A stretch of 64,000 bases of DNA from Paratinospora sagittata (GCA_035771175.1 CM069603.1:21490286-21554285); one strand, 5' to 3'. Shown: positions 53,535 through 64,000, counted from the first letter of the stretch. The notes: generated from the sequence alone by a model not told the origin. Translations and numbers: made by a program.

Positions 53535-56125
53535 CTTCAAAATCACTTTCGGTGTAGTATTTCATTTTGAAAAAAATGTTTTCTGAAAGGTTTTAATCAT
53601 AATTTTAATGAGTTTTGAATTATTTAAAAGTGTTTAATCTTATATCAAAGTGGTATGAGTCAATGAAATGGTTCTTTAGCGTAAAAATATTAATTTTTCA
53701 AAAATAAGGCTATCCAGCAATTTTCACGTCTTAGACTAAAATCTTATATTTCTAACGAGAAAAATGTGGGCACTTCTGCTTGCTCAATTTTTCTATTCCT
53801 TCACAGTTTTGCCTGGTTATCTTAATTGAAATATTCTCTAGTAACACCTAGATGATTCCCATTGTCTCGCACGCCCAAAAAACTTTAGATTGAACAATGT
53901 TTTGAATTCAAATCATTTTGTAGTACTCTTGCTCTTTAACATTCAACTTCAAATTTTATAAAACACTCATTCTCTGATTTTAAAAAATACAACACGCACG
54001 ATATTTGCAAGTTAGATTGATCTTTTCGAAGAGTTTTTCAAGAGAAGAAAGTAATGATTCTTGCCTTTGCAAAAAAAGGCTTCGAATTGAACCAAAATTG
54101 CAATCTGTCTTGATGTTCAGCTAGTTCTTCATTTTATCCCTTGTGTGCTAAGATTTGCAGAGGCTATCCATTGTTTAAAACTCTAAGTATATGAAGTTGT
54201 CTCGGTAAGATAACACATCAAAAAGGAACACATCACCTGTTTTACATCAAGAACACATCAAACAATAGCATTCGAATTCTACAAAGATCAAGCTCGAAGA
54301 ACGAAGACATATCTCATGTCTAATGCATTAGTTTGATTTCTGGTGCGTAGGGTAACCCCTCGATCAATCTCAGCACTAAGACTCTAAAAATTGCAAAGTC
54401 TTCAAAATCACTTTCGGTGTAGTATTTCATTTTGAAAAAAATGTTTTCTGAAAGGTTTTAATCATAATTTTAATGAGTTTTGAATTATTTAAAAGTGTTT
54501 AATCTTATATCAAAGTGGTATGTGTCAATGAAATGGTTCTTTAGCGTCAAAATATTAATTTTTCAAAAATAAGGCTATCCAGCAATTTTCACGTCTTAGA
54601 CTAAAATCTTATATTTCTAACGAGAAAAATGTGGGCACTTCTGCTTGCTCAATTTTTCTATTCCTTCACAGTTTTGCCTGGTTATCTTAATTGAAATATT
54701 CTCTAGTAACACCTAGATGATTCCCATTGTCTCGCACGCCCAAAAAACTTTAGATTGAACAATGTTTTGAATTCAAATCATTTTGTAGTACTCTTGCTCT
54801 TTAACATTCAACTTCAAATTTTATAAAACACTCATTCTCTGATTTTAAAAAATACAACACGCACGATATTTGCAAGTTAGATTGAGCTTTTCGAAGAGTT
54901 TTTCAAGAGAAGAAAGTAATGATTCTTGCCTTTGCAAAAAAAGGATTCGAATTGAATCAAAATTGCAATCTGTCTTGATGTTCAGCTAGTTCTTCATTTT
55001 ATCCCTTGTGTGCTAAGATTTGCAGAGGCTATCCATTGTTTAAAACTCTAAGTATATGAAGTTGTCTCGGTAAGATAACACATCAAAAAGGAACACATCA
55101 CCTGTTTTCATCAAGAACACATCAAACAATAGCTTTCGAATTCTACAAAGATCAAGCTCGAAGAACGAAGACATATCTCATGTCTAATGCATTAGTTTGA
55201 TTTCTGGTGTAGGGTAACCCCTCGATCAATCTCAGCACTAAAACTCTGAAAATTGCAAAGTCTTCAAAATCACTTTCGATATAGTATTTCATTTTGAAAA
55301 AAATGTTTTCTGAAAGGTTTTAATCATAATTATAATGAGTTTTGAATTATTTAAAAGTGTTTATTCTTATATCAAAGTGTTTTGAGTCAATGAAATGGTT
55401 CTTTAGTGTCAAAATATTAATTTTTCAAAAATAAGGCTATCCAACAATTGGCACGTCTTAGACTAAAATCTGATATTTCTAACTAGAAAAATGTGGGCAC
55501 TTCTGCTTGCTCGATTTGCTATTCCTTCACAGTTTTGCCAGGTTATCTTAATTGAAATATTCTCTAGTAACACCTAGATGATTCCCATTGTCTCGCACGC
55601 CCAAAAAACTTTAGATTGAACAATGTTTTGAATTCAAATCATTTTGTAGTACTCTTGCTCTTTAACATTCAACTTCAAATTTTATAAAACACTCATTCTC
55701 TGATTTTAAAAAATACAACACGCACGATATTTGCAAGTTAGATTGATCTTTTCGAAGAGTTTTTCAAGAGAAGAAAGTAATGATTCTTGCCTTTGCAAAA
55801 AAAGGCTTCGAATTGAACCAAAATTGCAATCTGTCTTGATGTTCAGCTAGTTCTTCATTTTATCCCTTGTGTGCTAAGATTTGCAGAGGCTATCCATTGT
55901 TTAAAACTCTAAGTATATGAAGTTGTCTCGGTAAGATAACACATCAAAAAGGAACACATCACCTGTTTTACATCAAGAACACATCAAACAATAGCATTCG
56001 AATTCTACAAAGATCAAGCTCGAAGAACGAAGACATATCTCATGTCTAATGCATTAGTTTGATTTCTGGTGTGTAGGGTAACCCCTCGATCAATCTCAGC
56101 ACTAAAACTCTGAAAATTGCAAAGT
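53535..56125 (+). repeat. Block 10b: trimer, second copy (units 63-65, 2591 bp)
   Basis: Units 63 (53535), 64 (54400) and 65 (55262) repeat units 60-62 marker for marker. They carry the B-to-A hybrid, GGTGCGTAGGG, CTAAGACTCTAAAAATT, GGTATGTGTC, the 2-bp loss in CTGGTGTAGGG, AATTATAATGAG, AACTAGAAAAATG and GATTTGCTATT. The length is again exactly 2591 bp, and I saw no difference between the two copies by reading. This indicates a very recent tandem duplication of three monomers. Confidence 0.92.
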
Positions 56126-59100
56126 CTTCAAAATCACTTTAGGTGTAGTATTTCATTTTGAAAAAAATGTTTTCTGAAAGGTTTTAATCATAATTTTAAT
56201 GAGTTTTGAATTATTTAAAAGTGTTTAATCTTATATCAAAGTGGTATGAGTCAATGAAATGGTTCTTTAGCGTCAAAATATTAATTTTTCAAAAATAAGG
56301 CTATCCAGCAATTTTCACGTCTTAGACTAAAATCTTATATTTCAAACGAGAAAAATGTGGGCACTTCTGCTTGCTCAATTTTTCTATTCCTTCACAGTTT
56401 TGCCTGGTTATCTTAATTGAAATATTCTCTAGTAACACCTAGATGATTCCCATTGTCTCGCACGCCCAAAAAACTTTAGATTGAACAATGTTTTGAATTC
56501 AAATCATTTTGTAGTACTCTTGCTCTTTAACATTCAACTTCAAATTTTATAAAACACTCATTCTCTGATTTTAAAAAATACAACACGCACGATATTTGCA
56601 AGTTAGATTGAGCTTTTCGAAGAGTTTTTCAAGAGAAGAAAGTAATGATTCTAGCCTTTGCAAAAAAAGGATTCGAATTGAATCAAAATTGCAATCTGTC
56701 TTGATGTTCAGCTAGTTCTTCATTTTATCCCTTGTGTGCTAAGATTTGCAGAGGCTATCCATTGTTTAAAACTCTAAGTACATGAAGTTGTCTCGGTAAG
56801 ATAACACATCAAAAAGGAACACATCACCTGTTTTCATCAAGAACACATCAAACAATAGCTTTCGAATTCTACAAAGATCAAGCTCGAAGAACGAAGACAT
56901 ATCTCATGTCTAATGCATTAGTTTGATTTCTGGTGTGTAGGGTAACCCCTCGATCAATCTCAGCACTAAAACTCTGAAAATTGCAAAGTCTTCAAAATCA
57001 CTTTCGATATAGTATTTCATTTTGAAAAAAATGTTTTCTGAAAGGTTTTAATCATAATTTTAATGAGTTTTGAATTATTTAAAAGTCTTTATTCTTATAT
57101 CAAAGTGTTTTGAGTCAATGAAATGGTTCTTTAGTGTCAAAATATTAATTTTTCAAAAATAAGGCTATCCAACAATTGGCACGTCTTAGACTAAAATCTG
57201 ATATTTCTAACGAGAAAAATGTGGGCACTTCTGCTTGCTCGATTTTCTATTCCTTCACAGTTTTGCCAGGTTATCTTAATTGAAATATTCTCTAGTAACA
57301 CCTAGATGATTCCCATTGTCTCGCACGCCCAAAAGCTTTAGATTGAACAATGTTTTGAATTCAAATCATTTTGTAGTACTCTTGCTCTTTAACATTCAAC
57401 TTCAAATTTTATAAAACACTCATTCTCTGATTTTAAAAAATACAACACGCACGATATTTGCAAGTTAGATTGATCTTTTCGAAGAGTTTTTCAAGAGAAG
57501 AAAGTAATGATTCTTGCCTTTGCAAAAAAAGGCTTCGAATTGAACCAAAATTGCAATCTGTCTTGATGTTCAGCTAGTTCTTCATTTTATCCCTTGTGTG
57601 CTAAGATTTGCAGAGGCTATCCATTGTTTAAAACTCTAAGTATATGAAGTTGTCTCGGTAAGATAACACATCAAAAAGGAACACATCACCTGTTTTACAT
57701 CAAGAACACATCAAACAATAGCATTCGAATTCTACAAAGATCAAGCTCGAAGAACGAAGACATATCTCATGTCTAATGCATTAGTTTGATTTCTGGTGTG
57801 TAGGGTAACCCCTCGATCAATCTCAGCACTAAAACTCTGAAAATTGCAAAGTCTTCAAAATCACTTTCGGTGTAGTATTTCATTTTGAAAAAAATGTTTT
57901 CTGAAAGGTTTTAATCATAATTTTAATGAGTTTTGAATTATTTAAAAGTGTTTAATCTTATATCAAAGTGGTATGAGTCAATGAAATGGTTCTTTAGCGT
58001 CAAAATATTAATTTTTCAAAAATAAGGCTATCCAGCAATTTTCACGTCTTAGACTAAAATCTTATATTTCTAACGAGAAAAATGTGGGCACTTCTGCTTG
58101 CTCAATTTTTCTATTCCTTCACAGTTTTGCCTGGTTATCTTAATTGAAATATTCTCTAGTAACACCTAGATGATTCCCATTGTCTCGCACGCCCAAAAAA
58201 CTTTAGATTGAACAATGTTTTGAATTCAAATCATTTTGTAGTACTCTTGCTCTTTAACATTCAACTTCAAATTTTATAAAACACTCATTCTCTGATTTTA
58301 AAAAATACAACACGCACGATATTTGCAAGTTAGATTGAGCTTTTCGAAGAGTTTTTCAAGAGAAGAAAGTAATGATTCTTGCTTTTGCAAAAAAAGGATT
58401 CGAATTGAATCAAAATTGCAATCTGTCTTGATGTTCAGCTAGTTCTTCATTTTATCCCTTGTGTGCTAAGATTTGTAGAGGCTATCCATTGTTTAAAACT
58501 CTAAGTATATGAAGTTGTCTCGGTAAGATAACACATCAAAAAGGAACACATCACCTGTTTTCATCAAGAACACATCAAACAATAGCTTTCGAATTCTACA
58601 AAGATCAAGCTCGAAGAACGAAGACATATCTCATGTCTAATGCATTAGTTTGATTTCTGGTGTGTAGGGTAACCCCTCGATCAATCTCAGCACTAAAACT
58701 CTGAAAATTGCAAAGTCTTCAAAATCACTTTCGATATAGTATTTCATTTTGAAAAAAATGTTTTCTGAAAGGTTTTAATCATAATTTTAATGAGTTTTGA
58801 ATTATTTAAAAGTCTTTATTCTTATATCAAAGTGTTTTGAGTCAATGAAATGGTTCTTTAGTGTCAAAATATTAATTTTTGAAAAATAAGGCTATCCAAC
58901 AATTGGCACGTCTTAGACTAAAATCTGATATTTCTAACGAGAAAAATGTGGGCACTTCTGCTTGCTCGATTTTCTATTCCTTCACAGTTTTGCCAGGTTA
59001 TCTTAATTGAAATATTCTCTAGTAACACCTAGATGATTCCCATTGTCTCGCACGCCCAAAAAACTTTAGATTGAACAATGTTTTGAATTCAAATCATTTT

Positions 59101-60444
59101 GTAGTACTCTTGCTCTTTAACATTCAACTTCAAATTTTATAAAACACTCATTCTCTGATTTTAAAAAATACAACACGCACGATATTTGCAAGTTAGATTG
59201 ATCTTTTCGAAGAGTTTTTCAAGAGAAGAAAGTAATGATTCTTGCCTTTGCAAAAAAAGGCTTCGAATTGAACCAAAATTGCAATCTGTCTTGATGTTCA
59301 GCTAGTTCTTCATTTTATCCCTTGTGTGCTAAGATTTGCAGAGGCTATCCATTGTTTAAAACTCTAAGTATATGAAGTTGTCTCGGTAAGATAACACATC
59401 AAAAAGGAACACATCACCTGTTTTACATCAAGAACACATCAAACAATAGCATTCGAATTCTACAAAGATCAAGCTCGAAGAACGAAGACATATCTCATGT
59501 CTAATGCATTAGTTTGATTTCTGGTGTGTAGGGTAACCCCTCGATCAATCTCAGCACTAAAACTCTGAAAATTGCAAAGTCTTCAAAATCACTTTCGGTG
59601 TAGTATTTCATTTTGAAAAAAATGTTTTCTGAAAGGTTTTAATCATAATTTTAATGAGTTTTGAATTATTTAAAAGTGTTTAATCTTATATCAAAGTGGT
59701 ATGAGTCAATGAAATGGTTCTTTAGCGTCAAAATATTAATTTTTCAAAAATAAGGCTATCCAGCAATTTTCACGTCTTAGACTAAAATCTTATATTTCTA
59801 ACGAGAAAAATGTGGGCACTTCTGCTTGCTCAATTTTTCTATTCCTTCACAGTTTTGCCTGGTTATCTTAATTGAAATATTCTCTAGTAACACCTAGATG
59901 ATTCCCATTGTCTCGCACGCCCAAAAAACTTTAGATTGAACAATGTTTTGAATTCAAATCATTTTGTAGTACTCTTGCTCTTTAACATTCAACTTCAAAT
60001 TTTATAAAACACTCATTCTCTGATTTTAAAAAATACAACACGCACGATATTTGCAAGTTAGATTGGGCTTTTCGAAGAGTTTTTCAAGAGAAGAAAGTAA
60101 TGATTCTTGCCTTTGCAAAAAAAGGATTCGAATTGAATCAAAATTGCAATCTGTCTTGATGTTCAGCTAGTTCTTCATTTTATCCCTTGTGTGCTAAGAT
60201 TTGCAGAGGCTATCCATTGTTTAAAACTCTAAGTATATGAAGTTGTCTCGGTAAGATAACACATCAAAAAGGAACACATCACGTGTTTTCATCAAGAACA
60301 CATCAAACAATAGCTTTCGAATTCTACAAAGATCAAGCTCGAAGAACGAAGACATATCTCATGTCTAATGCATTAGTTTGATTTCTGGTGTGTAGGGTAA
60401 CCCCTCGATCAATCTCAGCACTAAAACTCTGAAAATTGCAAAGT
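56126..60444 (+). repeat. Block 11: units 66-70, B-A-B-A-B
   Basis: Monomers start at 56126 (B), 56990 (A), 57853 (B), 58717 (A) and 59581 (B). Unit 66 shares TTTAGGTGTAG, GATTCTAGCC and AAGTACATG with unit 58, exactly 6910 bp earlier. Unit 67 (863 bp) has CCCAAAAGCTTTAG in place of CCCAAAAAACTTTAG, which creates a HindIII site (57333-57338) that I saw in no other monomer. Unit 68 shares ATTTGTAGAGG with unit 54. Unit 69 shares ATTTTTGAAAAATAAGG with unit 1 at the other end of the window. Confidence 0.88.
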
Positions 60445-61307
60445 CTTCAAAATCACTTTCGATATAGTATTTCATTTTGAAAAAAATGTTTTCTGAAAGG
60501 TTTTAATCATAATTTTAATGAGTTTTGAATTATTTAAAAGTCTTTATTCTTATATCAAAGTGTTTTGAGTCAATGAAATGGTTCTTTAGTGTCAAAATAT
60601 TAATTTTTCAAAAATAAGGCTATCCAACAATTGGCACGTCTTAGACTAAAATCTGATATTTCTAACGAGAAAAATGTGGGCACTTCTGCTTGCTCGATTT
60701 TCTATTCCTTCACAGTTTTGCCAGGTTATCTTAATTGAAATATTCTCTAGTAACACCTAGATGATTCCCATTGTCTCGCACGCCCAAAAAACTTTAGATT
60801 GAACAATGTTTTGAATTCAAATCATTTTGTAGTACTCTTGCTCTTTAACATTCAACTTCAAATTTTATAAAACACTCATTCTCTGATTTTAAAAAATACA
60901 ACACGCACGATATTTGCAAGTTAGATTGAGCTTTTCGAAGAGTTTTTCAAGAGAAGAAAGTAATGATTCTTGCCTTTGCAAAAAAAGGATTCGAATTGAA
61001 TCAAAATTGCAATCTGTCTTGATGTTCAGCTAGTTCTTCATTTTATCCCTTGTGTGCTAAGATTTGCAGAGGCTATCCATTGTTTAAAACTCTAAGTATA
61101 TGAAGTTGTCTCGGTAAGATAACACATCAAAAAGGAACACATCACCTGTTTTCATCAAGAACACATCAAACAATAGCTTTCGAATTCTACAAAGATCAAG
61201 CTCGAAGAACGAAGACATATCTCATGTCTAATGCATTAGTTTGATTTCTGGTGTGTAGGGTAACCCCTCGATCAATCTCAGCACTAAAACTCTGAAAATT
61301 GCAAAGT
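60445..61307 (+). repeat. Unit 71, A-to-B hybrid monomer
   Basis: A markers run from GATATAG to CCAGGTT (about 60720). B markers run from GAGCTTTTCG (about 60928) through GGATTCGAATTGAATC to TTTTCATC and AGCTTTCG. This is the reciprocal of the B-to-A hybrids in units 60 and 63, and the switch lies in the same A/B-identical interval. The unit is 863 bp, as expected for an A front joined to a B tail. Confidence 0.86.
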
Positions 61308-63033
61308 CTTCAAAATCACTTTCGATATAGTATTTCATTTTGAAAAAAATGTTTTCTAAAAGGTTTTAATCATAATTTTAATGAGTTTTGAATTATTTAA
61401 AAGTCTTTATTCTTATATCAAAGTGTTTTGAGTCAATGAAATGGTTCTTTAGTGTCAAAATATTAATTTTTCAAAAATAAGGCTATCCAACAATTGGCAC
61501 GTCTTAGACTAAAATCTGATATTTCTAACTAGAAAAATGTGGGCACTTCTGCTTGCTCGATTTTCTATTCCTTCACAGTTTTGCCAGGTTATCTTAATTG
61601 AAATATTCTCTAGTAACACCTAGATGATTCCCATTGTCTCGCACGCCCAAAAAACTTTAGATTGAACAATGTTTTGAATTCAAATCATTTTGTAGTACTC
61701 TTGCTCTTTAACATTCAACTTCAAATTTTATAAAACACTGATTCTCTGATTTTAAAAAATACAACACGCACGATATTTGCAAGTTAGATTGATCTTTTCG
61801 AAGAGTTTTTCAAGAGAAGAAAGTAATGATTCTTGCCTTTGCAAAAAAAGGCTTCGAATTGAACCAAAATTGCAATCTGTCTTGATGTTCAGCTAGTTCT
61901 TCATTTTATCCCTTGTGTGCTAAGATTTGCAGAGGCTATCCATTGTTTAAAACTCTAAGTATATGAAGTTGTCTCGGTAAGATAACACATCAAAAAGGAA
62001 CACATCACCTGTTTTCATCAAGAACACATCAAACAATAGCTTTCGAATTCTACAAAGATCAAGCTCGAAGAACGAAGACATATCTCATGTCTAATGCATT
62101 AGTTTGATTTCTGGTGTGTAGGGTAACCCCTCGATCAATCTCAGCACTAAAACTCTGAAAATTGCAAAGTCTTCAAAATCACTTTCGATATAGTATTTCA
62201 TTTTGAAAAAAATGTTTTCTAAAAGGTTTTAATCATAATTTTAATGAGTTTTGAATTATTTAAAAGTCTTTATTCTTATATCAAAGTGTTTTGAGTCAAT
62301 GAAATGGTTCTTTAGTGTCAAAATATTAATTTTTCAAAAATAAGGCTATCCAACAATTGGCACGTCTTAGACTAAAATCTGATATTTCTAACTAGAAAAA
62401 TGTGGGCACTTCTGCTTGCTCGATTTTCTATTCCTTCACAGTTTTGCCAGGTTATCTTAATTGAAATATTCTCTAGTAACACCTAGATGATTCCCATTGT
62501 CTCGCACGCCCAAAAAACTTTAGATTGAACAATGTTTTGAATTCAAATCATTTTGTAGTACTCTTGCTCTTTAACATTCAACTTCAAATTTTATAAAACA
62601 CTGATTCTCTGATTTTAAAAAATACAACACGCACGATATTTGCAAGTTAGATTGATCTTTTCGAAGAGTTTTTCAAGAGAAGAAAGTAATGATTCTTGCC
62701 TTTGCAAAAAAAGGCTTCGAATTGAACCAAAATTGCAATCTGTCTTGATGTTCAGCTAGTTCTTCATTTTATCCCTTGTGTGCTAAGATTTGCAGAGGCT
62801 ATCCATTGTTTAAAACTCTAAGTATATGAAGTTGTCTCGGTAAGATAACACATCAAAAAGGAACACATCACCTGTTTTCATCAAGAACACATCAAACAAT
62901 AGCTTTCGAATTCTACAAAGATCAAGCTCGAAGAACGAAGACATATCTCATGTCTAATGCATTAGTTTGATTTCTGGTGTGTAGGGTAACCCCTCGATCA
63001 ATCTCAGCACTAAAACTCTGAAAATTGCAAAGT
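61308..63033 (+). repeat. Units 72-73, tandemly doubled A monomer
   Basis: Two 863-bp copies start at 61308 and 62171. Both carry TTTTCTAAAAGG, AACTAGAAAAATG, AACACTGATTCTCTG, GATCTTTTCG and GGCTTCGAATTGAACC with a B-type TTTTCATC tail. I saw no difference between them by reading. This is a duplication of a single monomer and breaks the B-A alternation. Confidence 0.9.
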
Positions 63034-64000
63034 CTTCAAAATCACTTTCGATATAGTATTTCATTTTGAAAAAAATGTTTTCTGAAAGGTTTTAATCATA
63101 ATTTTAATGAGTTTTGAATTATTTAAAAGTGTTTATTCTTATATCAAAGTGCTTTGAGTCAATGAAATGGTTCTTTAGTGTCAAAATATTAATTTTTCAA
63201 AAATAAGGCTATCCAACAATTGGCACGTCTTAGACTAAAATCTGATATTTCTAACTAGAAAAATGTGGGCACTTCTGCTTGCTCGATTTTCTATTCCTTC
63301 ACAGTTTTGCCAGGTTATCTTAATTGAAATATTCTCTAGTAACACCTAGATGATTCCCATTGTCTCGCACGCCCAAAAAACTTTAGATTGAACAATGTTT
63401 TGAATTCAAATCATTTTGTAGTACTCTTGCTCTTTAACATTCAACTTCAAATTTTATAAAACACTGATTCTCTGATTTTAAAAAATACAACACGCACGAT
63501 ATTTGCAAGTTAGATTGATCTTTTCGAAGAGTTTTTCAAGAGAAGAAAGTAATGATTCTTGCCTTTGCAAAAAAAGGCTTCGAATTGAACCAAAATTGCA
63601 ATCTGTCTTGATGTTCAGCTAGTTCTTCATTTTATCCCTTGTGTGCTAAGATTTGCAGAGGTATCCATTGTTTAAAACTCTAAGTATATGAAGTTGTCTC
63701 GGTAAGATAACACATCAAAAAGGAACACATCACCTGTTTTACATCAAGAACACATCAAACAATAGCATTCGAATTCTACAAAGATCAAGCTCGAAGAACG
63801 AAGACATATCTCATGTCTAATGCATTAGTTTGATTTCTGGTGTGTAGGGTAACCCCTCGATCAATCTCAGCACTAAAACTCTGAAAATTGCAAAGTCTTC
63901 AAAATCACTTTCGGTGTAGTATTTCATTTTGAAAAAAATGTTTTCTGAAAGGTTTTAATCATAATTTTAATGAGTTTTGAATTATTTAAAAGTGTTTAAT
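63034..64000 (+). repeat. Unit 74 (A) and start of unit 75 (B)
   Basis: Unit 74 (63034-63896, 863 bp) shares AACTAGAAAAATG and AACACTGATTCTCTG with units 72 and 73. It has TTTTCTGAAAGG, GTGTTTATTC and GTGCTTTGAG instead, and a type A tail. Its missing base is the C in GCAGAGGTATCC, where other copies have GCAGAGGCTATCC. Unit 75 begins at 63897 with GGTGTAG (type B) and is cut by the window edge after 104 bases. Confidence 0.9.

Larger units (their letters stand above)
1..64000. repeat. 864-bp satellite DNA, one unbroken tandem array
   Basis: The start motif CTTCAAAATC recurs 74 further times, almost always 862-866 bp apart, always in the same orientation. This gives 74 full monomers (mean about 863.5 bp) plus a 104-bp partial one at the right end. 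Every base belongs to a monomer: there is no spacer, no unique sequence, no transposon and no orientation switch. All frames on both strands are broken by stops in every monomer, so the array is non-coding. The array runs off both ends of the window, so its true length is unknown. Tandem arrays of this size and homogeneity are a hallmark of eukaryotic constitutive heterochromatin. The organism and chromosomal position cannot be read from the sequence. Confidence 0.98.

Noticed and set aside
50944..56125. Assembly artefact as the cause of the identical trimer copies
   Set aside because: It cannot be excluded from sequence alone. Satellite arrays often hold such duplications, and the junctions keep perfect monomer phase, so I kept it as a real feature. 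Long-read coverage would decide.
1..64000. CRISPR array
   Set aside because: The repeated unit is about 864 bp with no short repeat alternating with unique spacers. The whole period is conserved.
1..64000. Concatenated kinetoplast minicircles (similar size, A+T-rich)
   Set aside because: The conserved minicircle block GGGGTTGGTGTA is not present in the units I read, and there is no conserved/variable region split. Variation is spread over the whole unit.
1..64000. CENP-B box
   Set aside because: The motif needs TTCG followed by a CGGG. CGGG is essentially absent from the monomers, so no match is possible in the consensus.
1..64000. Transposon or retroelement-derived unit
   Set aside because: There are no terminal inverted repeats, target duplications, primer binding site, polypurine tract or coding remnants. 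All copies abut directly.

Overview
The window is one continuous tandem array of an A+T-rich satellite repeat (roughly 70% A+T by eye). It contains no gene that I can support. Counting from base 1, where a copy of the arbitrary start motif CTTCAAAATC begins, there are 74 complete monomers (1-63896) and the first 104 bases of a 75th. All are head to tail on the same strand, with no spacer, no inverted copy and no inserted element. Most monomers are 863-866 bp and the modal length is 864. The extremes are 850 bp (unit 3, a 15-bp deletion) and 856 bp (units 8, 11 and 13). Long tandem blocks of this kind, without genes or mobile elements, are typical of eukaryotic heterochromatin (pericentromeric, centromeric, subtelomeric or knob-like). 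The sequence does not show which organism or which compartment this is, and I do not recognise the monomer as a named family.

Two subfamilies can be told apart at about a dozen linked positions. Type A has GATATAG near the start, GTGTTTTGAG, CAACAATTGGC, CCAGGTT, GGCTTCGAATTGAACC and TTTTACATC...AGCATTCG. Type B has GGTGTAG, GTGGTATGAG, CAGCAATTTTC, CCTGGTT, usually GGATTCGAATTGAATC, and TTTTCATC...AGCTTTCG. Both are 864 bp because a 1-bp gain and a 1-bp loss cancel. Together they form a 1728-bp B-A dimer, a simple higher-order repeat.

Layout. 1-6036: irregular A/B mixture. 6037-12927: expansion of A-like units carrying a 6-bp deletion or a distinct tail variant. 12928-17248: a GTTTTGGATT subfamily. 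17249-21571: irregular A/B. 21572-25024: a duplicated dimer. 25025-31070: A/B with runs of A. 31071-35392: a duplicated dimer with private mutations. 35393-40575: A/B with hybrids. 40576-50943: six B-A dimers of exactly 1728 bp each. 50944-56125: a trimer of 2591 bp present twice. 56126-60444: alternating B-A-B-A-B. 60445-64000: an A-to-B hybrid, a tandemly doubled A unit, another A, then the start of a B.

Shared private mutations show that the array has evolved by local duplication of blocks of 1, 2, 3 and probably more monomers, and by exchange between A and B inside tracts where the two are identical. The left part is more diverged and irregular; the right part is nearly homogeneous. No function beyond being a satellite array can be read from the sequence. 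The two longest reading frames (60 codons) arise from a single-base loss of a stop codon in two of the monomers and are not genes. No RNA gene, origin, CRISPR array, promoter or terminator is supported.
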